Source: an uncultured Bacteroidales bacterium
Lineage (GTDB): Bacteria > Bacteroidota > Bacteroidia > Bacteroidales > Bacteroidaceae
Length of the DNA: 6,462 nucleotides
Assembly: GCA_945788445.1 (NCBI GenBank)
Contig: CALZMA010000058.1
Location: forward strand, 1-6,462
Direction: 5' to 3'
Under the pieces are notes generated by a model. That model searched no databases. It had not been told where the DNA came from and worked only from the letters and a program-made list of their open reading frames with translations. Below are positions 1 to 5,720 of this stretch, piece after piece; positions within the stretch are counted from its first letter, which is position 1, and each line of letters starts with the position of its first letter. Both the position numbers and the translations under genes were made by a program.

Positions 1-509
1 GCGCCGAAGCAGCCGAAGGCATCGCCCGAGAAGAGGATTTTCTCCGTGGCGCAGTACGTCATCATCGTTTCGGGCCAGTGGAGCATGGGAGTCAGGTGGA
101 AGCTGAGCTTGTGGTGTCCCAGGTCGAGCGTGTCGCCGTCCTTCACCAGGATGTCGTCGGGTCCGCCGGCGCCGTAGAAGCCCTGTACCATCTGGAGCGT
201 CTTCGCGTTGCCCACGAGGCGGATGTGGGGATAGTGGCTGCGGATGAGAGCCAGCGCGCCCGAGTGGTCGGGCTCCATGTGGTTGATGATGAGGTAGTCC
301 ACGGGGCGGTCGCCGATCACGCGGCGGATTTTCTCGATGTATTCGCCGAAGAAGGCCACGTCCACCGTATCCACGAGGGCCACGCCCTGCGTGTCTTCGA
401 TGAGATAGGCATTGTAAGAAACGCCCTGCGGCAGAAACCACAGGCCCTCGAAGCGGTGCTTCACGCGGTCGTTCACTCCTACATAGTGTACCTTACCTTT
501 GATGTTCAT
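1..509 (-). CDS. fprA: FprA-family A-type flavoprotein (flavodiiron protein), N-terminal part
   Basis: Flavodiiron proteins reduce nitric oxide and/or oxygen in the cytoplasm of anaerobes, at a di-iron site in a metallo-beta-lactamase-like domain joined to a flavodoxin domain. The 169 visible codons cover most of the lactamase-like domain. The iron-binding pattern is plain: HMEPDH at residues 77-82 (ligands H77, E79, D81, H82), then H144 in LHWPE and D163 in FSGDAFGCFG, with the spacing usual for the family. The last histidine ligand and the flavodoxin domain lie beyond the left edge, so the family is firm but the full architecture (for example a C-terminal rubredoxin or reductase fusion) is unknown. 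The start is the ATG at 509; its upstream sequence is A/T-rich with no Shine-Dalgarno, as is normal in Bacteroidota. It lies 58 bp downstream of uvrA on the same strand and I found no -7 box in the gap, so read-through from uvrA is possible. NO versus O2 preference cannot be read from this fragment. Confidence 0.93.
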   Translation of the reverse strand, partial: MNIKGKVHYVGVNDRVKHRFEGLWFLPQGVSYNAYLIEDTQGVALVDTVDVAFFGEYIEKIRRVIGDRPVDYLIINHMEPDHSGALALIRSHYPHIRLVGNAKTLQMVQGFYGAGGPDDILVKDGDTLDLGHHKLSFHLTPMLHWPETMMTYCATEKILFSGDAFGCFG

Positions 510-567
510 AGTCTATAAGTATTTTATGGAATTTCTATTTTGAAAAATGCAGTGGCCCCCGCCGTTC

Positions 568-3378
568 CTACGCCTCCTGCCCCGTGTGGCGTGCCATGCA
601 GCGGCCGAGGGCCTGGGCGGTATATCCCTTGCCGGCCGCCACCACTTCCTCGGGCGTACCCGTGGCCACCACCGTACCTCCCTCGCGTCCGCCTTCGGGA
701 CCCAGGTCGATGAGATAGTCGGCGCACTTGATGACGTCCATGTTGTGCTCGATGATGACAATCGTGTGGCCGCGTTCAATGAGGTCGTTGAAGCTGCGCA
801 GCAGTCGGTTGATGTCGTGGAAATGGAGGCCCGTGGTGGGTTCGTCGAAGATGAAGAGCGTGGGCACCGCCTTCTCCAGTCCGAGGTAATAGGCGAGTTT
901 CACGCGCTGGTTCTCGCCTCCCGAGAGCGTGGCGCTGCTCTGTCCGAGCTTGATGTAGCCCAGGCCCACCTGCTGCAGGGGCCGCAGCCGGTCCACGATG
1001 CGTTGCTGCCCGTGTTCGGCGAAAAACTCCATCGCCTGGTTCACCGTCATTTCCAGGATGTCGTAGATGTTCTTGCCCCCGTAGCGCACGTCGAGCACCT
1101 CGCTCTTGAAGCGGTGTCCGTGGCAGCTCTCGCATTCGAGCACCAGGTCGGCCATGAACTGCATCTCCACCTTCACCCTGCCGTCGCCCTTGCATTCCTC
1201 GCAGCGCCCCCCTTCCGTGTTGAACGAGAAGTAGGCGGGCGTAAACTCCATCTGCTTGGCCAGCGGTTGCGCGGCCATGAGCTTGCGTATCTCGTCGTAG
1301 GCCTTCACAAAGGTCACCGGATTGGAGCGGGAGGAGCGTCCGATGGGGTTTTGGTCAATGAATTCGATGCCCTCCACGGCCTCGATGTCGCCTTCGAGGC
1401 GCTGAAATTCGCCCGGGCGGTCGGCCACCTCGTCCTTCGCCCGCTTGAGGGCGCGGAAGAGGATGTCGCGCACCAGGGTCGACTTGCCCGAACCGCTCAC
1501 GCCCGTCACCACGGTCATCACGTTGAGCGGGAAGTCCACGTCCACGCCTTTCAGGTTGTGGTCGCGGGCCCCCACGATGCGTATGGAGCGGTTCCACGCG
1601 CGGCGGCTCTGCGGAACGGGTATTTCCTCGCGTCCGAAGAGGTAGTCGAGCGTGTGCGAACGGTTGTCCTGGGGCAGGGCCTGCGGCAGTGCGCCGGCGT
1701 AGACCACCTCGCCGCCCAGCCGTCCCGCTTCGGGACCGATGTCGATCAAGTAGTCGGCCGCGCGCATGATTTCCTCGTCGTGCTCCACCACCACCACGGT
1801 GTTGCCCAGGTCGCGCAACTCCTCGAGCACATGGATGAGCTGTGCCGTGTCGCGCGGGTGGAGCCCGATGCTCGGTTCGTCGAGAATGTAGAGCGACCCC
1901 ACGAGCGAGGAGCCCAGTGAGGTAGCGAGGTTGATGCGCTGGCTCTCTCCGCCCGAGAGGGTGTTGGAGAGGCGGTCCAGGGTGAGGTAGTCGAGTCCCA
2001 CCTCGTGCAGGAAGCGGAGGCGGCTGCGGATTTCGGTGAGCAGTCGCTTCGCCACGGCGGCGTCGTGGGCGTTCAGTTCGAGCGACTCGAAGAAGGGGTA
2101 AAGCTCCTTCACGGGCCAGCGCACGAGTTCCGTGATGGTGCGGCCGCCCACCCTCACGTATTCCGCCTCGGGGCGGAGGCGCGAGCCGTGGCACACCGGA
2201 CATTCCGTGCGGCCGCGGTAGCGGGCCATCATCACGCGGTATTGTATCTTGTATTGGTTGCGTTCGAGCATCCGGAAGAAGGCGTCGATGCTCACCTGCT
2301 CTTCCTCGGGCAGGCGCTGCTCGTCGGCGTCGCCGTGCCAGAGGGTGTCTTTCTGCTGGCGCGTGAGCTGGTAGTAGGGAGTGAAGACCGGGAAATGCTT
2401 GTGGGCCTGCCGGCGCATGAACTCGTCTTTCCACATGCCCATCTTCTCGCCGCGCCAGCACATCACGGCCCCGTCGTAGATGCTCTTCGAACTGTCGGGC
2501 ACCACGAGGTGCTCGTCGATGCCCATCACGCGGCCGAAGCCCTCGCAGCGCTCACAGGCGCCGGCGGGGGAGTTGAACGAAAACATCTGGTCGTCCGGTT
2601 CGCGGAAGGTGATGCCGTCGGCTTCGAAGCGCGTGTTGAAGCGGTGGAGCAGCCGTGCGGGATAGATGCGCAGCAGGCATTCGCCGTCGCCCTCGAAGAA
2701 GGCCGTTTCCACCGAGTCGGCGAAGCGGGAGAGCACGTCCTTCTCGCGGCTCACGCTGAGGCGGTCTATGAGGAGGTACACCTCGCGGCCTTCCAGCGGC
2801 TGGTCCATCACGTCCTCGATGCGGCACATTTCGCCGTCCACCTCCAGGCGCGAGAAACCCTGCTGGAGGTCGATGGCGAGCTGTTCGGCGAGGCTGCGTC
2901 CCGCCCTCACCCGCATGGGGGCGAGGAGCGTGAAGCGCGTGCCCTCGCTGTACGAGAGGGCGCAGTCGACGACGTCCTGCACCGTGTGGCGCTTCACCTC
3001 CTGTCCGCTCACGGGCGAGAAGGTGTGGCCCACGCGGGCAAAGAGGAGGCGGAGGTACTCGTAGATTTCCGTACTCGTCCCCACGGTGCTCCGGGGGTTG
3101 CGCGCCGTCACCTTCTGTTCGATGGCGATGGCCGGGGGCAGGCCCTTGATGTAGTCGCACTCGGGCTTGTGCATGCGGCCCAGAAACTGGCGGGCGTAGG
3201 CCGAGAGGCTCTCCACGTAGCGCCGCTGCCCTTCGGCATAGAGCGTGTCGAAGGCGAGCGACGACTTGCCGGAGCCCGAAAGCCCCGTAATCACCACGAG
3301 GCGTTCGCGCGGAATCTCCACGTCAATCTCCTTCAAGTTGTTCACGCGGGCGCGTTTCACTTTGATGCTGTCGTTCAT
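568..3378 (-). CDS. uvrA: UvrA, excinuclease ABC subunit A
   Basis: UvrA is the damage-sensing ATPase of nucleotide excision repair; as a dimer it loads UvrB on distorted DNA in the cytoplasm. The protein is complete at 936 aa (E. coli UvrA is 940). Domains in order: Walker A GLSGSGKS (32-39); UvrB-binding and insertion region (about 80-390); CERC (275-278) and CPVC (393-396), the paired cysteines of the first zinc module; ABC signature LSGGESQ (474-480); Walker B LYILDEP (496-502); switch H533; second Walker A GVSGSGKS (626-633); C-terminal zinc finger C726/C729/C749/C752; signature LSGGENQ (818-824); Walker B LFIFDEP (841-847). All catalytic motifs are intact. The CPxCG pair that precedes the FSFN motif in E. 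coli UvrA is absent here (residues about 250-268), probably a lineage trait. Start at 3378 places Walker A at the normal distance. Stop is TAG. A -7 box lies just upstream; fprA follows. Long open frames on the opposite strand are artefacts of GC-rich codon use. Confidence 0.98.
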   Translation of the reverse strand: MNDSIKVKRARVNNLKEIDVEIPRERLVVITGLSGSGKSSLAFDTLYAEGQRRYVESLSAYARQFLGRMHKPECDYIKGLPPAIAIEQKVTARNPRSTVGTSTEIYEYLRLLFARVGHTFSPVSGQEVKRHTVQDVVDCALSYSEGTRFTLLAPMRVRAGRSLAEQLAIDLQQGFSRLEVDGEMCRIEDVMDQPLEGREVYLLIDRLSVSREKDVLSRFADSVETAFFEGDGECLLRIYPARLLHRFNTRFEADGITFREPDDQMFSFNSPAGACERCEGFGRVMGIDEHLVVPDSSKSIYDGAVMCWRGEKMGMWKDEFMRRQAHKHFPVFTPYYQLTRQQKDTLWHGDADEQRLPEEEQVSIDAFFRMLERNQYKIQYRVMMARYRGRTECPVCHGSRLRPEAEYVRVGGRTITELVRWPVKELYPFFESLELNAHDAAVAKRLLTEIRSRLRFLHEVGLDYLTLDRLSNTLSGGESQRINLATSLGSSLVGSLYILDEPSIGLHPRDTAQLIHVLEELRDLGNTVVVVEHDEEIMRAADYLIDIGPEAGRLGGEVVYAGALPQALPQDNRSHTLDYLFGREEIPVPQSRRAWNRSIRIVGARDHNLKGVDVDFPLNVMTVVTGVSGSGKSTLVRDILFRALKRAKDEVADRPGEFQRLEGDIEAVEGIEFIDQNPIGRSSRSNPVTFVKAYDEIRKLMAAQPLAKQMEFTPAYFSFNTEGGRCEECKGDGRVKVEMQFMADLVLECESCHGHRFKSEVLDVRYGGKNIYDILEMTVNQAMEFFAEHGQQRIVDRLRPLQQVGLGYIKLGQSSATLSGGENQRVKLAYYLGLEKAVPTLFIFDEPTTGLHFHDINRLLRSFNDLIERGHTIVIIEHNMDVIKCADYLIDLGPEGGREGGTVVATGTPEEVVAAGKGYTAQALGRCMARHTGQEA

Positions 3379-3399
3379 GCTGCTGCAAGATTAGGGCTG

Positions 3400-3407
3400 C
3401 AAATTTA
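3400..3407 (-). promoter_or_regulatory. Putative uvrA promoter -7 box
   Basis: Read on the minus strand this is TAAATTTG, an exact match to the Bacteroidota -7 consensus TAnnTTTG. It sits 21 bp before the uvrA ATG, giving a short leader. No clear TTTG -33 element is seen at the expected distance upstream (only a weak TGTG), so the assignment rests on the -7 box and its position. Confidence 0.5.
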
Positions 3408-3499
3408 GGAATAAAGAAGGTATAAGGCACAGCTTTGCTTTCTATTTCTCCGAAAACCTTCCGGAGCCCCGCCCTCACCCGGCCACCACCCCATCCCGT

Positions 3500-3508
3500 T
3501 TTTCCACA
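3500..3508 (+). promoter_or_regulatory. DnaA box TTTTCCACA
   Basis: Exact match to TTWTNCACA, 16 bp to the left of the A+T-rich tract. It is the outermost left box and the one nearest the presumed unwinding element. Confidence 0.5.
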
Positions 3509-3524
3509 CCCTCGCCCCCAACGC

Positions 3525-3570
3525 TTTATATTCACTATTCCTTTTTGTTTCTTTTTCTTTTAAGAGAGAA
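3525..3570. other. A+T-rich tract, possible DNA unwinding element
   Basis: 36 of 46 bases are A or T, in a surrounding of roughly 60% GC. The centre is a pyrimidine run on the plus strand (runs of T broken by single C or G). The position, between one DnaA box on the left and the main box cluster on the right, fits an origin unwinding element. It could simply be a flexible spacer; I see no DnaA-trio array. Confidence 0.4.
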
Positions 3571-3647
3571 TGAGGAACTCATGTTGGTGTGTATGGGCTG
3601 TGGAAAGTGTGGAAACTTCGGGGCCGAAAAATTTGGCCATTTCGTTA

Positions 3648-3680
3648 TCCACGTTTTCCGCCCCTTTGTCCACGTTTTCC
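3648..3680 (+). repeat. 12-bp direct repeat at 21-bp spacing (left pair)
   Basis: TCCACGTTTTCC occurs at 3648-3659 and again at 3669-3680, start to start 21 bp (two helical turns). Each copy contains a partial DnaA box (TTATCCACG, TTGTCCACG) followed by CGTTTTCC. This pair mirrors the pair at 3831-3862. Confidence 0.85.
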
Positions 3681-3744
3681 TCCACAGCCTCTGGGTGGGC
3701 AGAAGGCTTATGGACAAAGGGCAGCGGGCGGTTTCGCGCGAAGG

Positions 3745-3753
3745 TTATGCACA
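3745..3753 (+). promoter_or_regulatory. DnaA box TTATGCACA
   Basis: Exact match to TTATNCACA. It is followed three bases later by a second exact box on the opposite strand, giving a closely spaced head-to-head pair at the centre of the region. Confidence 0.55.
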
Positions 3754-3756
3754 CCC

Positions 3757-3765
3757 TGTGGAAAA
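3757..3765 (-). promoter_or_regulatory. DnaA box TTTTCCACA (minus strand)
   Basis: Plus strand reads TGTGGAAAA; the complement is an exact TTWTNCACA match. Its first base coincides with the symmetry centre (3757) of the flanking CGTTTTCC/GGAAAACG repeat pairs. Confidence 0.5.
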
Positions 3766-3830
3766 CCTCAGGGTGGAGAAAAAAATGTCCGCCCTGCCCG
3801 CCGAAAACCCTGCGGAAAAGGGCGGAAATC

Positions 3831-3862
3831 CGGGGAAAACGGCTGTGGACTCGGGGAAAACG
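3831..3862 (+). repeat. 11-bp direct repeat at 21-bp spacing (right pair)
   Basis: CGGGGAAAACG occurs at 3831-3841 and 3852-3862, start to start 21 bp, with GTGGAC between the copies. Its GGAAAACG core is the exact complement of the CGTTTTCC core of the left pair, so the two pairs form an interrupted inverted repeat about 210 bp across. Confidence 0.85.
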
Positions 3863-3928
3863 CGGAGGCTCCTCCCGGCCCCGTCGGGCGAAGTTCTCTC
3901 CCCGCGCTTTCCACAGCTTTTCCGCAGG

Positions 3929-3937
3929 TTATACACA
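3929..3937 (+). promoter_or_regulatory. DnaA box TTATACACA
   Basis: Exact match to TTATNCACA, flanked by one-mismatch copies at 3907-3915 and 3941-3949. This trio lies immediately upstream of the putative promoter of the TrmH-family gene, so DnaA binding could also affect that promoter. Confidence 0.55.
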
Positions 3938-3957
3938 GGCTTTTCCACGCTTTTTCC

Positions 3958-3965
3958 TAACTTCG
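3958..3965 (+). promoter_or_regulatory. Putative -7 box of the trmH-HAD unit
   Basis: TAACTTCG differs at one base from TAnnTTTG and lies 23 bp before the ATG at 3989, a usual leader length in Bacteroidota. No clear TTTG -33 element is seen; a TTTT run begins 17 bp before the box. Confidence 0.4.
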
Positions 3966-3988
3966 CGGCCGTTTTAAAAGCCCTTTTT

Positions 3989-4531
3989 ATGAAGAAACTC
4001 ACCGTAGAGGAATTGCAGCGCCTCGATGTCGCTGCCTTCCGCGAGGCCGAAAAGCTCCCCCTCGTGGTGGTGCTCGACAACGTCCGCTCGCTCCACAACG
4101 TAGGCTCCGTGCTCCGTACGGCCGATGCCTTCCGCGTGGAAGAGGTCGTCATGTGCGGCATAACGGCCACGCCGCCCTCGGCCGAAATCCACAAGACTGC
4201 CCTCGGGGCGGAAGACTCCGTCGCCTGGCGCTACGCCCCCGATGCCTTGGCCGTGGTGGAGGCCCTGCGCGGGGCGGGCTACACGGTGTTGGCCGTGGAG
4301 CAGGTGGAGGGTAGCCTCCAGCTGGGCAGCTTCCGGCCCGAACCCGGCCGGCGCTACGCCGTGGTGTTCGGCAACGAGGTGAAGGGCGTGCAGCAGTGCG
4401 TGGTCGACGCCTGCCACCAGGCCCTCGAAATCCCCCAGTTCGGCACGAAGCATTCCCTCAACGTCAGTGTGACCGCCGGCATGGTGATGTGGGAATTTGC
4501 CCGCTGCCTTTTCCTTTCTCCCTCCCGCTAA
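3989..4531 (+). CDS. TrmH/SpoU-family RNA 2'-O-methyltransferase
   Basis: A cytoplasmic SPOUT-class enzyme that moves a methyl group from S-adenosylmethionine to a ribose 2'-OH of tRNA or rRNA; the exact nucleotide cannot be told from sequence. The 180-aa product is a single catalytic domain without the N-terminal substrate-binding domain of longer SpoU proteins. The three family motifs are clear: motif 1 NVRSLHNVGSVLRTADAF (31-48, with N31 and R43), motif 2 VVFGNEVKGV (125-134, with E130), motif 3 IPQFGTKHSLNVSVTAGM (148-165, with S156 and N158). Motifs 2 and 3 form the trefoil knot that binds the cofactor. The frame is open back to 3545, but the upstream part is repeat-derived and not protein-like, and homologs I know in Bacteroidales begin with a similar MKKL-type N-terminus, so the ATG at 3989 is chosen. 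The HAD gene follows after 16 bp, suggesting co-transcription. Confidence 0.95.
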   Translation: MKKLTVEELQRLDVAAFREAEKLPLVVVLDNVRSLHNVGSVLRTADAFRVEEVVMCGITATPPSAEIHKTALGAEDSVAWRYAPDALAVVEALRGAGYTVLAVEQVEGSLQLGSFRPEPGRRYAVVFGNEVKGVQQCVVDACHQALEIPQFGTKHSLNVSVTAGMVMWEFARCLFLSPSR

Positions 4532-4547
4532 ATCCTTTTCCTACGCA

Positions 4548-5360
4548 ATGAAATATGCAGTCATAGCCCTCGATCTCGACGGCACCCTCACGAACAATGC
4601 CAAGGAAGTGACGCCCCGCACCCGCGAAGCCCTCCACCGGGCCATGGAGCGCGGCGCGGTGGTAGTCCTGGCCTCGGGCCGCCCCACCTACGGCGTGGCT
4701 CCCGTGGCCGAAACGCTCGGTCTGGCGCACTACGAAAGCTATCTCCTGCCCTTCAACGGCGGAAAAATCGTGCATTGGCCCACTAAGCGCGAAATCTATG
4801 GCCGCCACCTCCCCGACGAGGTCATTCCCCTCCTTGTCCACTACGCCGAGGTCCACGGCCATGCCCTCGTGGGCTACCGCGAACGCCAAATCCTCACGCA
4901 GCACCCCGACGACCCCTACGTGGCCGAGGAGGCGCGCATCAACAAAATGGAGATTTGCGGCGTGGACAACCTCCTGCACGCCCTCGAGCCGCATCCCGTA
5001 AAACTCCTCCTCACGGGCCATCCCGACGACATGGTGCGGGCCGAACGGGAGTTGTCGGAGCTGTTGGCCGACCGCATGGAGGTGTTCCGTTCCGCCCCCT
5101 TCTTTGTCGAACTTATGCCGAAGGGGATAGACAAGGCCCAGTCTCTGGCCCGCCTCTTGGACCACCTCCACCTCTCCCCCGCCGACCTCGTGGCCTTCGG
5201 CGACGGCTACAACGACCTCTCCATGATCCGCTTTGCGGGCATGGGGGTGGCGATGGACAATGCCGCCCCCGAACTCCGCGCCGTAGCCAACTACATCACG
5301 CTCAGCAACGAGCACGACGGCGTGGCCGCTGCCCTCGAACATTTCGAGGCCGCCGACTGA
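4548..5360 (+). CDS. Cof-type HAD-IIB family hydrolase
   Basis: Haloacid-dehalogenase superfamily phosphatase of the Cof subfamily, which dephosphorylates sugar phosphates, nucleotides or related small cytoplasmic metabolites; the substrate is not predictable from sequence. The 270-aa length is normal. Motif I is DLDGTL with nucleophile D9 and acid/base D11; motif II is S43 in LASGRP; motif III lysine is K196 in PKGIDKAQSL; motif IV is GDGYND (218-223) with metal-binding D219 and D223. The C2-type cap lies between motifs II and III (about 85-190). All catalytic residues are present. The ATG at 4548 is chosen because it places motif I at residue 9, as in homologs; an upstream in-frame extension would overlap the TrmH gene and add unconserved residues. 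It follows that gene by 16 bp and probably shares its transcript. The coding strand is rich in C at third codon positions. A repeat array starts 40 bp after the stop. Confidence 0.95.
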   Translation: MKYAVIALDLDGTLTNNAKEVTPRTREALHRAMERGAVVVLASGRPTYGVAPVAETLGLAHYESYLLPFNGGKIVHWPTKREIYGRHLPDEVIPLLVHYAEVHGHALVGYRERQILTQHPDDPYVAEEARINKMEICGVDNLLHALEPHPVKLLLTGHPDDMVRAERELSELLADRMEVFRSAPFFVELMPKGIDKAQSLARLLDHLHLSPADLVAFGDGYNDLSMIRFAGMGVAMDNAAPELRAVANYITLSNEHDGVAAALEHFEAAD

Positions 5361-5400
5361 CCTCCCCGCCCTTCTCCCGCACCACTCGGCACCCCGCTCT

Positions 5401-5505
5401 TTCAAAGCCTGCGATTGAAAATCCAAAGCCTGCTTTTGAAATTTCAAAGCCTGCGATTGGATTTTCAAAGCCTGGGACAGGAAATTCAAAGCCTGGGATT
5501 GAAAT
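5401..5505 (+). repeat. Five tandem 21-bp repeats
   Basis: Units start at 5401, 5422, 5443, 5464 and 5485, each 21 bp with no indels; a broken sixth start follows at 5506. The conserved part is TTCAAAGCCTG (one change in unit 2), then a variable stretch ending near TTGAAA. Units 1, 2 and 5 have TTCAA/TTGAA-like ends that could pair as small hairpins. Because 21 is a multiple of three, the array reads as a seven-residue repeat in every frame (for example SKPAIEN on the plus strand or QSQALKF on the minus strand). I see no protein domain to anchor such a reading, so I treat it as non-coding, a possible variable-number tandem repeat just after the trmH-HAD unit. Confidence 0.9.
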
Positions 5506-5511
5506 TTACAG

Positions 5512-5616
5512 ATGAGAGTTTGGAGTCAATTGACCATAGTGAACATTTTTATCGTCACGAACATGGCTCTCGTCGCGACCATCTTTATCGTCGTGACGAC
5601 GGAATCATTTTATTAA
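5512..5616 (+). CDS. Possible 34-aa hydrophobic small protein
   Basis: An ATG at 5512 opens a 34-codon frame ending in TAA at 5614-5616. The product starts MRVWSQL, then has a strongly hydrophobic stretch (about residues 8-29, including IVNIFIVTN and LVATIFIVV) and a polar tail TTESFY. That would make one membrane-spanning helix with a positive charge only near the N-terminus. I do not recognise a family. Support is weak: no ribosome-binding site, no clear promoter, and the frame coincides with an inverted repeat (5552-5599) whose TTTATCGTC elements would themselves generate the repeated IFIV residues. Small single-helix proteins next to repeats can be type I toxins, but nothing here shows an antisense RNA directly. 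Treat as a hypothesis. Confidence 0.2.
   Translation: MRVWSQLTIVNIFIVTNMALVATIFIVVTTESFY
5552..5599. repeat. Interrupted inverted repeat
   Basis: TCGTCACGA (5552-5560) is the exact complement of TCGTGACGA (5591-5599). Inside lie ATGG (5563-5566) and CCAT (5579-5582), which can also pair, with an inner TCGTCGCGA segment. TTTATCGTC is additionally repeated directly at 5548-5556 and 5584-5592. The RNA could fold into a long stem with bulges. It is not a standard terminator because the stem is long and the following T run is weak, but it could end the upstream transcript or act as a binding site. Confidence 0.65.
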
Positions 5617-5631
5617 AAAGGCTTAATTATC

Positions 5632-5713
5632 TGCGGAAAAGTGTATGTCTATAGGAAAAATAAGTGCGGAAAAGTGTATGTTTGCCTAAGAAATATGTGC
5701 GGAAAAGTGTATG
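5632..5713 (+). repeat. Three direct repeats of a 16-bp core at 33-bp spacing
   Basis: TGCGGAAAAGTGTATG is present without a mismatch at 5632-5647, 5665-5680 and 5698-5713; starts are exactly 33 bp apart, about three helical turns. The 17-bp spacers differ but are A+T-rich. The last copy ends 7 bp before the ATG of the ATPase gene. Same-face spacing directly before a gene suggests operator-like binding sites or a recombination or insertion signature. It is not a CRISPR: the core and spacers are too short and too few. Confidence 0.9.
5677..5684 (+). promoter_or_regulatory. Putative -7 box of the ATPase gene
   Basis: TATGTTTG matches TAnnTTTG exactly and overlaps the end of the second 16-bp repeat. 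It lies 36 bp before the ATG at 5721. The corresponding positions after copies one and three (TATGTCTA, TATGCATC) do not match, so only the middle copy would carry the promoter. No clear -33 TTTG is seen. Confidence 0.4.
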
Positions 5714-5720
5714 CATCACT

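Larger units (their letters stand above)
3495..3965. other. Candidate chromosomal replication origin (oriC-like DnaA-box cluster)
   Basis: A gene-free region between divergent uvrA and the TrmH-family gene. Exact matches to TTWTNCACA lie at 3500-3508 (+), 3745-3753 (+), 3757-3765 (-) and 3929-3937 (+). One-mismatch copies lie at 3599-3607 (-), 3608-3616 (-), 3645-3653 (+, TTATCCACG), 3708-3716 (+), 3907-3915 (+) and 3941-3949 (+). Fewer than 0.1 exact matches are expected by chance in this length at even base use. An A+T-rich tract at 3525-3570 could serve as the unwinding element, and 21-bp-phased repeats surround the middle boxes. DnaA box clusters beside an AT-rich segment are the standard oriC layout. 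Against it: no dnaA or other replication gene is visible, and hand-counted G/C skew of the flanking genes is mixed. Alternatives are a DnaA titration or regulatory site. All three plus frames are largely open here, but the translations do not resemble proteins. Confidence 0.55.

Noticed and set aside
78..518. Plus-strand open frame of 146 codons opposite the flavodiiron gene
   Set aside because: The minus strand encodes clear iron-ligand motifs; the plus product is a shadow.
510..567. Terminator or separate promoter between uvrA and the flavodiiron gene
   Set aside because: No hairpin with a T run and no TAnnTTTG box on the minus strand could be found in the 58 bp.
547..1920. Long plus-strand open frame of 457 codons opposite uvrA
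   Set aside because: It mirrors uvrA codons in a GC-rich gene, yields a low-complexity H/V/A/E/R-rich product with no motifs, and uvrA is certain.
2005..3408. Plus-strand open frame of 467 codons opposite the 5' half of uvrA
   Set aside because: Same antisense artefact; composition reflects the complement of uvrA and no domain is recognisable.
3545..3988. N-terminal extension of the TrmH-family protein by 148 residues
   Set aside because: The sequence is made of DnaA-box-like and GGAAAA repeats, other plus frames are open too, and the 180-aa form matches the family start.
4464..5489. Minus-strand open frame of 341 codons opposite the HAD gene, beginning in the 21-bp repeats
   Set aside because: It starts inside the tandem repeat and runs antisense to a gene with all HAD motifs; no protein family is recognisable.
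5415..5654. Plus-strand 79-codon frame across the tandem repeats, reading as FQSL-type heptads
   Set aside because: All frames are open through the array because the unit is 21 bp; beyond it the product is low-complexity and has no identifiable start signal.
5632..5713. CRISPR array
   Set aside because: Only three 16-bp repeats with 17-bp spacers; too short for CRISPR and no cas genes in the window.
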